Positions 37,101 to 49,899 of a DNA stretch of 64,000 bases are shown here, piece after piece. This stretch comes from Owenia fusiformis (lineage: Eukaryota; Annelida; Polychaeta; Sabellida; Oweniidae). Numbering within the stretch: position 1 is the first letter of the stretch; each line of letters begins with the position of its first letter. The notes beneath the pieces were generated by a model. It saw only the letters and a program-made list of their open reading frames with translations, did no database searches and was not told where the DNA came from. The position numbers were made by a program, and so were the translations under genes. The DNA is taken from assembly GCA_903813345.2 (NCBI GenBank), contig CAIIXF020000001.1:8373098-8437097 (forward strand), given 5' to 3'.

Positions 37101-38321
37101 GCCATATATTCATATACAAACTGTCACAACCAAACCAACAAGCATCTAATCTTTGCTCCTTACCTCCCTACTAGATAGTACACTTTATAATTTCAGTATT
37201 GATGGAGGTACAGAATCTCTCCCATCTGAATCTTAACCGCCCTCAGTCCTCAACTTCACAGAGTAGTCACTCTCAGGATCCACCCCCACAGAGACACAGG
37301 TCCTATGCATACAGGGACTCGCCACAGAGGAGCTCACGTCATCAACGCAATGAACTCAGAAAGCAGGGAAAAGTAGTTGGGGATCATGATGAGTACAGTT
37401 GGCATGAAAAATATTATGGTAGGTCATAATTGATGCCTTGATGGAATATTTATTTTGGTAAATATTTTTGTTAGTAAAGTGCAATTAATCCTAATGAATT
37501 GGTTTTGATCAATACAAACATGCTCTACTTCAAATCGAAATAATGGAAACCCATCTCATCTGTTTTGAGGGTTAAAACTTTATCTTTGGAATAATCTGGG
37601 TACACCAACAACAAAAAAACAACTTAAAAACATCTTGGCTTAACAATCTCAAGATCAGGATACAGGATATATCACTAACTTACGTATCTCCCTAAAGCTC
37701 TACTGGGCATAAGATATTGCGTTTTATTGGAGGTTACAATCTTCACATTTTGTCCTATTTATTATCTGCTCTTGAGGATATATTATCTAATGACTGCAAA
37801 TGTGCTGGAATTTGCCTTGATGAATTCTTATTCTAATACTGAACATGTATAAAATTATCTTATTGAGATATTTGTGTTTAGATTCACCCATGCCTCGCAG
37901 GAGCTTCAAGATGAAGAACTCAAAGATAGAAGAGGAACATGAAGAAGACAGAGCAAGTTACTACAAGGGACCTGGTAATACTTAAGTTTATGATTTTCCA
38001 TATGGCCATTTAATTTCATGAAAAAATATCACTTGATAACTTGTATACCAGTTGTCAGATTTGGTACAAATGTTATGTGCCATCAGCTGCCTTGTTATTT
38101 CTGTCACATAGTCTAGTTCTGATGAAGTATTCCAAAAAACATTTTTTAATTTGTACTTTTATTATGTAATTGCAGATTTTGTGGATTCCCTTGTGCAGGA
38201 TAGACGGCCCTTTAGTTATACAGAGCCATCTGTTGTGCCCCAGGGAAATGCATATGGCAACAAATATAACCCTATCAGAGTAAATTCATCTCCACGCAAG
38301 AACTGGGCCAAGTTTAAATAG
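19185..38321 (+). CDS. Unconventional myosin with MH2-like tail
   Basis: Actin-based motor, 1292 residues. Coding exons: 19185-19292, 20351-20555, 21363-21454, 22533-22647, 22889-23036, 23318-23553, 25852-25923, 26404-26542, 26771-26990, 30558-30725, 31179-31312, 31577-31687, 32085-32145, 32308-32363, 32603-32864, 33703-33954, 34362-34645, 34810-34981, 35179-35336, 35567-35639, 36307-36465, 36659-36851, 37197-37418, 37882-37974, 38176-38321. All junctions are GT-AG and in phase. Motor 1-712: P-loop GESGAGKT (100-107), switch [11 protein letters not shown] (151-160), switch II DIAGFE (381-386). It starts directly with the motor, without a kinase or SH3-like domain. One IQ motif (about 730-748), then a short charged helix. 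Residues about 960-1139 align with SMAD MH2: [45 protein letters not shown]. The rest is polar and Arg/Ser-rich, ending KNWAKFK. The motor looks closest to class III, but the class is not settled. Confidence 0.9.
21569..22434. mobile_element. Harbinger-like MITE in myosin intron 3
   Basis: Long, nearly perfect terminal inverted repeats: left GGGGCGGGGTCAAAATATC, continuing through CATATGGAGACGAAAGTA; right end is its complement with two mismatches over about 45 bp. TTA lies on both outer sides, fitting the TWA target of PIF/Harbinger elements. 866 bp with no transposase frame; a non-autonomous copy. Confidence 0.82.
23595..25616. mobile_element. 2-kb TIR element with internal tandem units, myosin intron 6
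   Basis: Ends CAGGCCCGTCAGA and the complement of CAGGCCCGTAAGA, each followed inward by GGGGGGTGCG. ATATA flanks both sides and may be a target duplication. The interior holds five or six diverged units of about 290-300 bp. Each has CACTTTAAAAGTGCCCAGA, TCTTAAAATTGTAAAATTTT and GAGTGGGCCACCCCTCAC, so each unit may itself have two related halves. No transposase frame. A similar start (CAGGCCCGTAGCC) occurs at 63243. Superfamily not assigned. Confidence 0.75.
27486..27491 (-). terminator. Poly(A) signal of the nested gene
   Basis: AATAAA on the minus strand, about 160 nt after the TAA stop codon. It would end the transcript well inside the myosin intron. Confidence 0.6.
27649..29374 (-). CDS. 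Secreted Tyr-rich repeat protein, chitin-binding type; nested gene
   Basis: Two exons on the opposite strand inside myosin intron 9: 29310-29374 (65 nt) and 27649-28225 (577 nt), joined at GT-AG in phase, giving 213 residues. Residues 1-18 are a signal peptide ([18 protein letters not shown]). Residues 51-94 are four copies of an 11-residue unit, [11 protein letters not shown] with small changes. Tyr is about one residue in six over the protein. The C terminus has several cysteines, and about 176-209 (CFWQC...[14 protein letters not shown]) matches the second half of a peritrophin-A/CBM14 chitin-binding domain; the first half is poor. A TATA box and a poly(A) signal frame the gene. The Tyr/Lys/Pro repeat resembles DOPA-type adhesive or sclerotised matrix proteins. 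A role in shell, periostracum, byssus or mucus matrix is inference. Confidence 0.85.
29434..29441 (-). promoter_or_regulatory. TATA box of the nested Tyr-rich gene
   Basis: TATAAAAG on the minus strand, 60 bp upstream of the ATG at 29374. A start about 25-30 bp downstream would give a 5' UTR of roughly 30 nt. Supports the nested gene having its own promoter. Confidence 0.7.
32900..33090. mobile_element. Small TA-target MITE in myosin intron 15
   Basis: Ends CAGTGAAACCTGTATA and the complement of CAATGAAACCTGTATA, with TA on each outer side (32898-32899, 33091-33092). 191 bp, noncoding. The CAGTNAAACCTGTATA end also appears singly near 36057, and as a close inverted pair (CAGTCAAGCCTGTGTAT... 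ACACAGGTTTTACTG) at about 19478-19530, so the family is repeated here. Ends and TA duplication fit a Tc1/mariner- or pogo-like family. Confidence 0.72.
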
Positions 38322-41309
38322 ATAATAAAACATGCTTTCAAGGCGACTCAAATATGCAGTTTGGAACTAGATCTTCCAGAGATTTTTAACTTGAAACATT
38401 TTAATTGTTTCAATATAGCAATTCCATGACATAAACATTTCTCCAGGGTGAATATACATGCCACTTCAATCTAAATGAACTTGTAGAACTCTGGTGAGAT
38501 ACGATTGGTCTATTGACCAATGTATATTGGAAAGTAACCATAACTAATGTGTTCTAACAGGGTGACACAGTATTATGTACTACATGTATTTATAAATGTT
38601 GTCTCACGTCAACTGGCACCAATGATATATGTCAAACACAATACAACATTTACTCTAAACAAAACCTTTATGTAACTAATAATATACTGATGGTATTATA
38701 TGCTTTCAGAAGTAAGCCAGCAATCCATGTGTAATGAGAAAATGTGCAAATACTTCTATGTGAGTTTAAAATGTATTCAATAGATGTAAATAAGATGTTT
38801 CACTGTATTTCAATGCTTGTTAAATATTAATATTGTGTTTACTCTGATGCATGTACATTATTTGAACATTTTCCTGAAAATATTTATATACAGATATAAA
38901 ATGATATTTAGGTCATAGTTGTAGACAGTGTAATGTATTTTTTGTTTTATTTAAGAGCAAATATAGCTCCATCTATGTTGTTTATGTACTCTGTGTATAT
39001 TTTATATGAGAGCAAAGAGAGTTCCATGTTTTTTTTTGGTCTTAAAGTTTTAAGGTGAAAGGGAGGATGCAAGCATTTTGACTGCCATCATTTATGAGAT
39101 GTCACAGCAACAAGTGGTGACATATTGTTATAGTCTTCAACTTTTTTGTTGCAGCATTTGAAATTTGGTGTCTGTAACAAATGGCAGGTGGTGTCATTCT
39201 GCATGTTTTTGCCTTGTAATAATTCTATTTCATCAATGTACCATTCCTGTAGTTGCATCATGACCTTTATATGTATTATTATTAAAATGGTGTAAATTAT
39301 CCTCTTGATCAACATAGAAATCATGTTAATGTTAAGATAAAATATTAGATCAGGCAATATTAAATGTGTTATTTATGAATAAGAATGTGGCCATACATAT
39401 CTTTTATATTTCCGTTTTGATATCATTTGGAGGCTGGACCTCATGTGATCTTGTGATATTCCAATGTGTTGATTTCGATGTTTGCCTTTGTTATGTTCAT
39501 TGTCAGTTATTATGTAAGTTATGTATGTTGTGGTTCATATATGATTTTTATAAATGGTAGCAATGAACAGTGTATGTGTGGTTAACTTCATTTAAAATAT
39601 GACTGATCCATTAACGGGTATTCAACTTTGTTTTGTTTTTAACACACATTTATCACATTTGTCAGGAACTTGATGTTGTGCAGTTTTGTAAGCTATAAAT
39701 CCATTTTGAGACATACACTGCTGATACTTGTAGGTACAATTTTGATTGTGTAAAATACTTGTATTACAATTTATACATTCATGATTTCATAACCATTTTT
39801 AAGTCACCAACATGAAGTGGTGTCATATTGTTATAGCAACTGTTTTTGTAACTGATGTTCGTTGTAAGAGTCAGTATTTGACATAACAAATGGTTACAGT
39901 TTTCTTATTGCAACCATTTTGCTGAGTTGCTAATTTGCAATTACGAACCCTATGTGAACTAATAATAAAAAGTAATATTCAAACACAATTTTATGAACTG
40001 TACTGTACAATGAAATATACACATGTTAAAGTAATGATATATGATGTTTTGTTATACATGTTATACTTTGAAAGAAGAGTGGGGAGACATTGTTTCAGTG
40101 ACCGAAGTCTCAGGTCTGTTCCTTCAGTTAAGAGAATCAAAAACAGCTCTTCCAAAGAACCGGTCTTAAACTAGCTTGTTACACTATTACCTTTTTCAAG
40201 ATGCCATATTAAGAATTCAACAAATAGTATAATATAAAATAAAACACAAAAAAAAATTTGCTTCTTAGAAGTTTTTTTATTTTTAGAAAAATTGTTTTTT
40301 GTATACACACAGTTGTATAAAATGTTTGAGGGGTAAAATATCACTTCTTAATGATCAGTGACAAACAATTTGGGAATAGATTGTCAGCTTTCTAAATGAA
40401 AACACTAGGGGAGTTATTGCACTCGTATTACATGTTAATTCACAAACAAACAGTGATTATATTACTATATATAACATTATGATTTGGAGTACTTCATTTA
40501 TACATGTACATTGTACACTGAACCATTAGTAGAGATAAGAGGAGGAAAATTCTGTAAATGAACAACAATTTGTCAAGATTGAATGATATTCTGTCAAGTA
40601 GAGCACATAATTTAAAAATCTTGATGGTTAATTTCATTGGACGTAGGCCACGATGAGTCATAGTAAAATTAATAACTGAATTCAGTTCAGCTTTGATGGT
40701 CTTAAAATGTAAAAAAATTAATTTCATATATCTTGCATGGGTGCTACCTTACAAACCTGAAATATTTTTTGTTGAATCTTTAATATTTTTATCCAATGTA
40801 AAACTTCCATTAATATTACACATCCCTGATCACGACAATGTTCCCTCTATTCCTTGGCCTTGGTGCAAAATTCAATTATTATTTAAACATGGACAAAATA
40901 CATATAACGCAAACTGCCAAAAGAGATCTGAACTCCAATTGTTCAGTTTATAGTAAAATGTAAGTGATCCATCATAAGCACAATAAATCCCTTTTCAATG
41001 TGATAGCTCACACACAAATAAATAGATATAACATTACTAATGTACATGATATTCATCCGTTCATATTCATTCATTGTAAAAGCGTATATCTGAAAACAGA
41101 CATTGTCACATTAACATTAAACAGGCACATATGGCTTCCTCTTTACACTATAAATAATTGAGGGTGACATCCGCTTTGATGTTATCAATACATGGCATTG
41201 TTATTCTGGTAAATCAATGTTGGGTTTTATCACACCTCTATCAAACTATTTTTGTTTATTTGCACTCAGATCATTCTCAGATCGCTCACTTTTTGTGTTT
41301 GCATCCTTT
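38322..41309. other. Convergent intergenic region, myosin and UNC-45 3' ends
   Basis: No open frame looks coding. AATAAA occurs just after the myosin stop (38324-38329) and at other places, so the true 3' end is uncertain; a long 3' UTR is possible. A 23-bp word of the form AAGTGGTGNCATATTGTTATAG occurs near 39111 and near 39814. On the minus strand an AATAAA complement at 41255-41260 lies about 50 nt after the UNC-45 stop. Confidence 0.5.
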
Positions 41310-44300
41310 TCAGCTTTCAGACTGCTCATTAGTTTTTGCTTCATTATCAGCTTGCTTTATTGTTTCTGGTTCATTTTTGTTTGTATTTGCTTCCTTCTCA
41401 GCTTCCTCTAACTCCGCTAGTTCATCTTCATCAAGTTCATGAATTCTAGCTCCAGGGATTTTACCTGGAATATCAGAGTCTTCTTCCTGGATTCCATCTA
41501 GTTTTGCATCCTCTTCTTCCTCTTGTTTCAGCCTCGCCTCAGCAACAGCTTTTTCAATTTCACGTCTACGTTTAGATTCTCGCACCTTTTTCTTGGCTTC
41601 AGTTTTAGCTGACTCACCAGCATCTGTTCGTTTAACAAGTTCATATTCCACAGCTTTTTCAAGACATGCTTCTGCACATTCTTTAGCTTGTGCCCTCTCT
41701 GGTTCCTGTAGACATGTGATAGCCAGAACAACCTGCAATACAATCAACATTTTGCCAAATGAAATCTGGGTCGGAAGACTTTAGATCTAAAATCTAAGTT
41801 CAACGAAGTTATTATGAGCTGTCTGACAATTTAAGTTAACCAGTGCTTTCTCAGAGAGAATTATCCAATCACCCGTGTTTGGTAACATATGACCTTGACC
41901 TCCTATGATCTCTCCATAGACCTTCTAGGGACACTGCATGATGTAGATATGCTTGCTGATATCCTCATTTTCTCAGAACTCAAGTTGATCGAATCTCAAC
42001 AAGTAGATTATGTGACATTGGGCTTGCTTTTTAGCTGCTTGTTAGCTCTAATTAGCATGTTTGTTGATCCAAGGTTATTATTGCTTTATAGTAAGAAAAT
42101 GTTTTTTTTTGAAACTTACCTCAAACATTGAGCTCTCCACCACTTTGAGCGCTAATTCCTTGGAGTGTTCAAATACGTTCATTATGGTGTAGAGTCCCCT
42201 GTGTTGTATGTCAGCATCCTCATTGGCACATACAACTTGGAATATCTCACACCATGATTTAACCTAAAACAGTTTTAATGCAATGTAGCAAACTACAAAA
42301 CAATGGAATTAAAAAAATGCAGATGATGCCTAACAGAGATGTCTCTTAAAATCATTAAAAAAAGTTTAACATCATTTTTGATTTAATAAAAAAAAATCAA
42401 TATACCACTTTTAGTGATATTCAAGAACCCACATCTGTCTCCTCATACGCCTCTTTAACATGATCTATCAACTAACCTGCAGGATTTTCTCACAGATGAC
42501 TTTCTCCCGTGACAACATTGCCAGAGCCCCAGATGCAGCCTTGGCCAGCTTCATGTCATCCACTCCACTGTATAGCACCAGCAACTTAACCCTGTCATTT
42601 TCCCCCAGGTAGAGATTAAATACCTGTAAATGGCAGATTTGTTACCAGGTATATACAATGTCTATTGAGTGACCTATTACTGTTAGAAAGACAATGACCA
42701 AATCATTAAAACGCTGAAACTTTTCTTCACTTCTGAAGAATTTGAGCATTAATAGGATTGGAATATTTATTGGTTTTTGTTTCATAGATACTAATGTATT
42801 CATGTCCGGCTTAGATTTTTAAATAATAAATTAACTTATTCAAACAATTTACAAGATCATTATTTCTCTTATTGGAAGAACTATAATAATTTGAATGACT
42901 GATCTGAAATATACTTTTTATTTTAGCTTACATGTATTTATTAACTATTGATTGAGAATGATAGTTGTGAAATCAATGGAAAGTCATTTGCCTACCTCCT
43001 CAGTGAGAATCATATTGCACATGCACTCAGTGGCAGCCCTACGTATCATCTCATGTTCCTCATACATATAGCCCTCTATTGTGGCCACTCCCCCCTCAGA
43101 CACAATACGTTTCCTGGCTGTATCATTCAGTGATGCGATGTTTGTGAGACACATGAGAGCCTCAAAGTTCTGCAGGCCCTGGTTGTCTGGGTGGAGGAGA
43201 TGTATCATAGGACGGACAACCTCAACACACTACAGGAGAAAAATAACATGTTTTTGTTATGCAACAATAGATTACTGTTTTCACTATAAATGTTGCATGT
43301 AACTATATGTAAGCAATAGTTTACTACCTATATGTGCCAAATGTGCCTTTATAAATACTCGGGTGAGTAAATATATTAAATAGAAATACTAAAAGGAGTG
43401 AGTCTGACCCAAGGGTCCATATGAAGAAATAGGGATATATATCAATGAATTGCACACTAGATGTACTTACCCTCTGTCCAGGGAAGGCTATATCAGGGTT
43501 CATTGTGATGCCAATCTTAGCAAGACTCTGGGCAGCTAGGATCTTCCCTACATCTGTTCCCTCCAGAGACAGATTGATCAGGGCCTAAAAATACAATTGC
43601 TGAATATCAGCTTCCAGGGAACACGATTGCATGTATAAAACATAGAAGAACCATAATTTGTAAAGAAAATTTAGAGAATTTATCTTATCGCTTCATTCGT
43701 GTAGGATATAAATTCGGCTTATGTCATATGTGCAACTGTAAATCGTATAGGACCAATTTGTGAATTCTGTTTGCTGATGTTTTATTTCTCTATGTTTGTC
43801 TATATTTTTACTATGAAACCATTATTCATATTCTAGAGACTTCCTACCTTGACTGCTCCTTGTTGAACTAACAGACCTCTGTTCTCTTCATAGTATGAAA
43901 CTGCCAGGAAGGCACGTGACAACAACTCCTTGGAACTAGCACTGTCTGTTTTACTAAGAGCCACAAGTGCATTCCCTATGCCTGCCTTCACTAGTTTTGC
44001 AACACGCTTATCAACATACTCGGATTTGTCCTACAAAATAAAAGACAATGTACATCTACATGTATTGCATCAAATCTTCAATTAAAACTGCAACCATTTG
44101 TTTTTAAAGAAAGATAATATCATAGCTTAGCTAGCTGTTTCGATCAAATTTTCCAAAAGAGGTACATACTGGTGCATGCAATTCAGATGATATTTTAAAT
44201 TTTCCCAGCAATGGATGAATTTTTGGAAATTTTTTACTGAGTGTATCATGAACAAGTCTGCAAAATATAGACGATATGTCACAAATTATTCTAGTATTGT

Positions 44301-47300
44301 CAAATTTAATACAGTATGTCAAAATATCCTATATCAATGAAAATGTCACTTATCCAAAAAAGTGAGCCACTTTTTGACAAGTATTTTCTAAGCAAATAAT
44401 TAACCAAATTCAAAATGAATTTTTTACAAAGTGGACAAAGAGTATCATCAGCAATTCTTATAAATATGAAAGAGATCAGTTACATATCATGCGAGTGCAA
44501 ATTCAAAACATTACCTTTTCGTGTTCCTCTGGTACATGTTGTTTGGCATACTTGGCAAGTTCCAACATCTCTGGCATAATATCCTGTTTGTCATAGCTGT
44601 TTGTACAGTTGACAAACACTTGGGCTGCTGGGTAGAGGATTCCTTTATCAGAATGCTATAGAAGAGATCAACATAAAGTACATTAACAGAAATGCATCAA
44701 TGCGATGCTTTCAAAATAAGCTCAAATTTCAGAAACTCAGCTCTGACATCCTTTTAAAGCAGATGCCTATTATAAGTAGATACTAACCTATAATAGTATC
44801 AATAACATGAATAGAACATGAAATCTAGAGGTGGAATATATCCAGCTGATGTATCATTATCGTACCTTTGCAAGATCCATGAGAGAATGTAGAGCAGGAG
44901 TGTCATCCACTAGGTCTTCCTTGACATCTGCATCCAAGGTAAGGTATGCAAGGCCCTCTGTGGCCCACTTACGCAGATCAACATCTTTACTGGGATTCTT
45001 TAAGTATCTAAACAAAACAACATCATGTTCACTATACTGTACATTTCTATTATGTATTGGTTATTCGAACATGACTATATTCACGCCGTCTATAAACTGT
45101 AAACAAAGCCAATATTTCAGCTGGGTTATATTCAAGATCAATAACCCAATTAACACGTGTAATGTGTGATGTCATAATGGTGGGTCATAGTAATGGCGAT
45201 CCATGATGAATATTCGAAACAATTTGGTGAGTTTTCATGTTCGAATCATAATATAGACCTCAGAGCAGGGGTAATATCGTCGAATACACCCCTTGGGGCT
45301 AGGCACAAAAGCTTTCGAACCCCTCACTCCCTTCGGTCGTTCGGGGTACAGAAAACGTTTGTACCTAGCCCTGCAGGGTGTATTCGACGATATAACCCCT
45401 GCTTTTCGGTCTATATTTCTTTATTCAAATATTATACGTGATGTCACAATAGCTAGAACAATTGATTTTCTGGTCTATAATGGAGTATGTATGACTGCTA
45501 AAATTCATAAATCCAATAAGTTGTGTTTCTTGTCTGTTTACCATATTAGAATCGTAACAAAGACCTCGATTTTGGGTCATATTTGGGTCATATATCACAC
45601 CATGAATCATAAAATCTCAGCCTTTACTAATTAAATATGAAAAATCCAATATAGAGTCAATTACAGGATGTTATTGTACACAATTTTTCAATTCTAGGTT
45701 TAAACAGATATGATAGATAAATTTCCAGGATAGACAAAGCGTATATACAACTCCTTAAATGCAGAGTTGCAACCCATCTCCTTAAATGCAGAGTTGCAAC
45801 CCATCGATGTTGTTAAAAGTTACTAGCCATGTGTTTCTAGTCCTTAGGATTCATCCAATTTATGGAACTCAATTCAGTTTAAGAATTTTTTAAATATCAT
45901 TACCAAGATTTATTCAAAAAATTATATTACTCACTTTCTACAAGCTTTTGCTAGTGTCGTATTGGATCCATCTGCAAATGACCTCATACTGACATCAGTG
46001 CCCCCTATTGAGCCTAGCTTACACAATCCCTGTAAAACACATATAAGATGTTTACATAATCAAGAAACCTGTTCTAACATGTTCTAAGAGATTGTTAAAC
46101 TCTTATGATCCTGGTTCTATTATTTTGCAATTCTTACTGATCAATAACGATCATAAAATTCAAGAAAAATTGAAGAAAAATATCATGTATTTAATGGTCC
46201 CTTTTCCAGAAGCTTGAAAATCTTTCATATAACTTACCACAAGGGCTCTGACTTTGATTGTTTCATTTTCCGTCTGATAGAGTTTCTTGAGAATCGGGAC
46301 AGCCTGTTTAATTATACCACTGGACTTCTGCTTCTTGGAGGTTGAGTGAACCATTGCTTCTATGGCAACTTTCTGCAAAACAAAATATGATTTATGTACG
46401 ACAGTGTCATGATTGGCATCATTTTTATATATAAGGTAGGCTTATTTGAATCAGTTTAATTTGGATCATACAAATAGCCTTGGATACTGATACCATACAC
46501 TACTAGGCCTAAAATCCACTCCACTTGACCTACCTAAAATTAGTGGTGGTATAAGATTTAAACAGTAGTATCACAAAACACAATCCATTTAAAACTACAT
46601 GTGCCTTACAGAATGGTCTAAAATGGTCTAAATATGTACCTGGAAAAGTGTGTTTTCAGAGCCTGCCATGGCTAGCATTATCTCTAGTACCCCCTCTCTA
46701 CTGAGGATATGGTTCCCTATGTCGAATGGTCCCTGAAGAAGAGCTGTTACTGCTTTCACTGCCTCAACTTGTGACTCTATGTTCTTATCTGTAAAGTTAT
46801 CTCTGAAACAACAAGCTTGATATTACTAATACTGTTAACTAAAATATACTGTACATGCATATAATATTGAGATTTGTGATAATTCACATAAAATACATAC
46901 TTAGTACAACAGGGCATACTAAGCATGTAATCCGCCAGAACCCACGGATGATTCAAAAAGGTATTCGTGACATTGAGAGATGAGTCAATCTATGTGTAGA
47001 GAAATGGTGGTCATGTGAAGGGGTATAGAATATAATCTTTCACTTACGTAAAATAGGCATCAACTTTTTCTCTGTATATTTCTCTCTCTTTGTCTGCCAG
47101 CATATCATCATAGAGTTTCTGCAATGCTACGGATGCGTGCATCTGTGAGTTGTCGGTCACTGGCATAGTTTTGTATTCCTTAATACAACCAGCAATCTCC
47201 ATAAGCTTATAGAGACCCTCAGTGTACTCGATGAATGTACGGGTCCATCCAACACCTCCTTGACGCGCCACAAATTTGATAAGAATTTCAAGTAAGGAGT

Positions 47301-49500
47301 CACGCCCACATCCAGATATCTTGCTACTGGTTAAAATACCAATAATAGCATTGAAGATTTCATTTATCATCTTTTGCTCCTCATCCTCTGAAACAGATAT
47401 CAATCAGTATGCATATTTTAAACTTAACGAAGACAGGATTTTCAAATGTAACTCAAAAAGAATGTCACGTCACATACCCATTTTGAATGCTTTAAATGGT
47501 CTAAGATGTCTGTCAACCTTCTTCTTGCGCTCATGGGCTTCTTTCTCCTCATTGTACTTGCTCACTCCACTGATAGATTTGATGAGGTTCTGTAGAAAGT
47601 AGGCCCCTGCTGTGGAAATATCTTCATCAGGCACACCAATTCCCAACAGAATCTTTTGCATCCCTAACTTGGTCAATATCTCAATGGACTGAAAGAAACA
47701 AAAGTTCATTGTGCATTGTGATAAAAATCTACAATATTTACGCTTTTATTTTCCACTGTACTATTGGGTGGGTTTCACATTTTTACAAACTCAAAAGTTC
47801 TTATTTTACATTCTTTGATATTTATTATTTTAGATTGATATAACTTTCAAATTCCAATCACCAAGGCAATTTTACACACATGAATAAATGCACTGATTAA
47901 AAATTGAATATCAGACTTAAATTTTCCTAGAGCTCACTTCAGGTTCTGATCACATTATGCATGCTGTGCTTATTTCGAAGATTTTAATACGGATTCCACT
48001 TTCTGACAAAGGACTGCACTTTTAATCAAGTGACTCAATCAGAAGCATTTCTCAACTAGATCTCAAGCTCTCTGGGACAAATGAGAACTTGATAATCATT
48101 AAAACCTCTATTGGAATATCAGAATCCAAACTGGCGAGCACAGCCAATTTAAGATACATTGCCAATATAGGTCATGTTGCTGAGGTGTTGTCAAATTTTC
48201 ATATTGGGTTCACTTACTCTTTCTTTGTTCTCCTTAGTAAGACACTGAAGTACCCTAACAGCAGCTAAAGCCAAGGATTTGTCCTTTATACTCAATAGTT
48301 CTATGATCTTGGGAATACCACCAGCTTTTACTATCTTCTCAGCACCTGATTCCTCTCTAGCAAGAACTATCAGGTTATTAGCAGCCTACAATTGTAAAGT
48401 GTAGTGATGTACAGTAAATGATAGAATGTTTGAAGAAATTAGTGATAATTTAGTTTTGGTATAAACAGACCAATCTGCACTTTTTTCCTTTACTACACTA
48501 AAGACAGATTGTAAGCACAGAGAAAATAATACTTTGTTTGCATCATGCTGATGACATATTTATTTCATATGATGAAGTATTTACAAGATGTGAAAATTTT
48601 GATTATGATTGCATTCTGGTATACATGTTTCCAATTATCAAAATAGTATTTTCAGTAGTTATACAAAGTTCAGTATTGACAAGGTAACCTAATCAGTTAA
48701 TTTCATAGACAGTAATACATATTACAAGTAATATTATCCCAGTATAAAGGTTTGATGGCATTAAGCTACTGGCAAACAGCTTCCTTACTTGTATTCGTTT
48801 TTCATTATCTCCTGACGAGTGGTTAAAGACGAGATCAAACATTTGAGATACTTTGCTGTCAAGGCTCGCAACTTTTGAAGTCTTCTGTTGAATGACCATT
48901 GTGAGTTGACGTAAGATTGGTTGAATTGCAGCATTCTTAGGGTCTACATTGAGTAGCTGTCTGGCATCTTTGTACGCATCTTCATACTTTTCTAGGTGTT
49001 GGTATGCTTGACAGCGTCTGAACAGAGCTTTTGGGTCATTTGGAGATATCTCTAACGCTGAAAGTAGAAAGTCATTAGAGAATCTAAATAAGATGTATTG
49101 TATCTAGACAACAAACTCTCCTTTCTCACTTAAGGGAGAAACTTTCCTATCCATAGCCTTCAACTTTAGAAAAAACATAGCTTCTCCCTTGAGGGGAGCC
49201 ATAACAGTTTCTCATATAACATACCCACTTGTCAAATGTAGTAACATTTAATAATTGAATGAAAAATTGTACATGTACATTAAAATGCTTGCTTTTACCT
49301 GAAGTTGTATCCTCTATAGCTGCACTGTATTTCTCAAGTTTCAAGTGACAGGCAGCTTTGTTCTTGAAATATGTTGCCTTTTCTTTGTCACCTTCTTCAC
49401 TCAAAGATAAGGCCTTTGCGTAGCAAGTCAGGGCATCCTCATATTTGCCCTGCTTGAAATATGTGTTCCCTTCCTCCTTCAACTCCTTTGGTTCTGGCAT
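41310..49500 (-). CDS. unc45: UNC-45 myosin co-chaperone (TPR + UCS)
   Basis: Hsp90-linked chaperone that folds myosin motor domains in the cytosol. 1036 residues from 16 coding exons: 49500-49299, 49057-48789, 48385-48218, 47688-47478, 47387-47048, 46802-46640, 46372-46238, 46029-45935, 45007-44866, 44655-44515, 44030-43848, 43584-43471, 43229-42996, 42623-42477, 42263-42120, 41732-41310. All GT-AG and in phase. It starts [20 protein letters not shown]; three TPR repeats fill about 1-115, followed by the central and UCS armadillo-like repeats to about 932. The ATG exon begins only 6 nt after an acceptor (49506), so noncoding 5' exons lie upstream. Known UNC-45 proteins are about 930-960 residues. 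Here about 100 extra charged residues follow, a Lys/Arg/Glu helix and then an acidic tail ending NEQSES. Convergent with the myosin gene. Confidence 0.94.
45252..45416. repeat. Hairpin-forming inverted repeat in UNC-45 intron 8
   Basis: Left arm (AATATAGACC, AGCAGGGGTAATATCGTCGA, ATACACCCCTTGGGGCTAGG) pairs with a right arm ending TCGGTCTATATT over about 55 bp with few mismatches; the loop is about 50 bp. It sits beside the dispersed repeat that also occurs, inverted, at about 1285-1560. Confidence 0.8.
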
Positions 49501-49899
49501 TTTTATCTGAAAGTCATGAAATGCATAAGTTAATCTCATTCTTACAGTGGATGGTGCATTTAGTGTTAAAGTACAGCAAAGAATAAAACTTGTGATTTGT
49601 TAGAAGTAGACTTTCACTTACAGTAGAAATGTCCATTTGCTTGTTCTGAAGGGGATGATACATACATTTACTAGCAAAATCATTGGCAGATAACCTTAAT
49701 AAAAACTCAACGATTATCATGAAATGAAGTCAGAACTTACTGTTGGGCTTCTCAGGAAATAGGCATGACATGGGAAGCCAAATATATTGTAAAGTTAAAA
49801 TTCTTTAGAGGAGCTTTAACTTGTCTTTTTGCACCTTTAAAGGCACTTCTGTATGGAAGTTTCCTTGGTTTGGATATTCATATTGAATAATTTACACAA

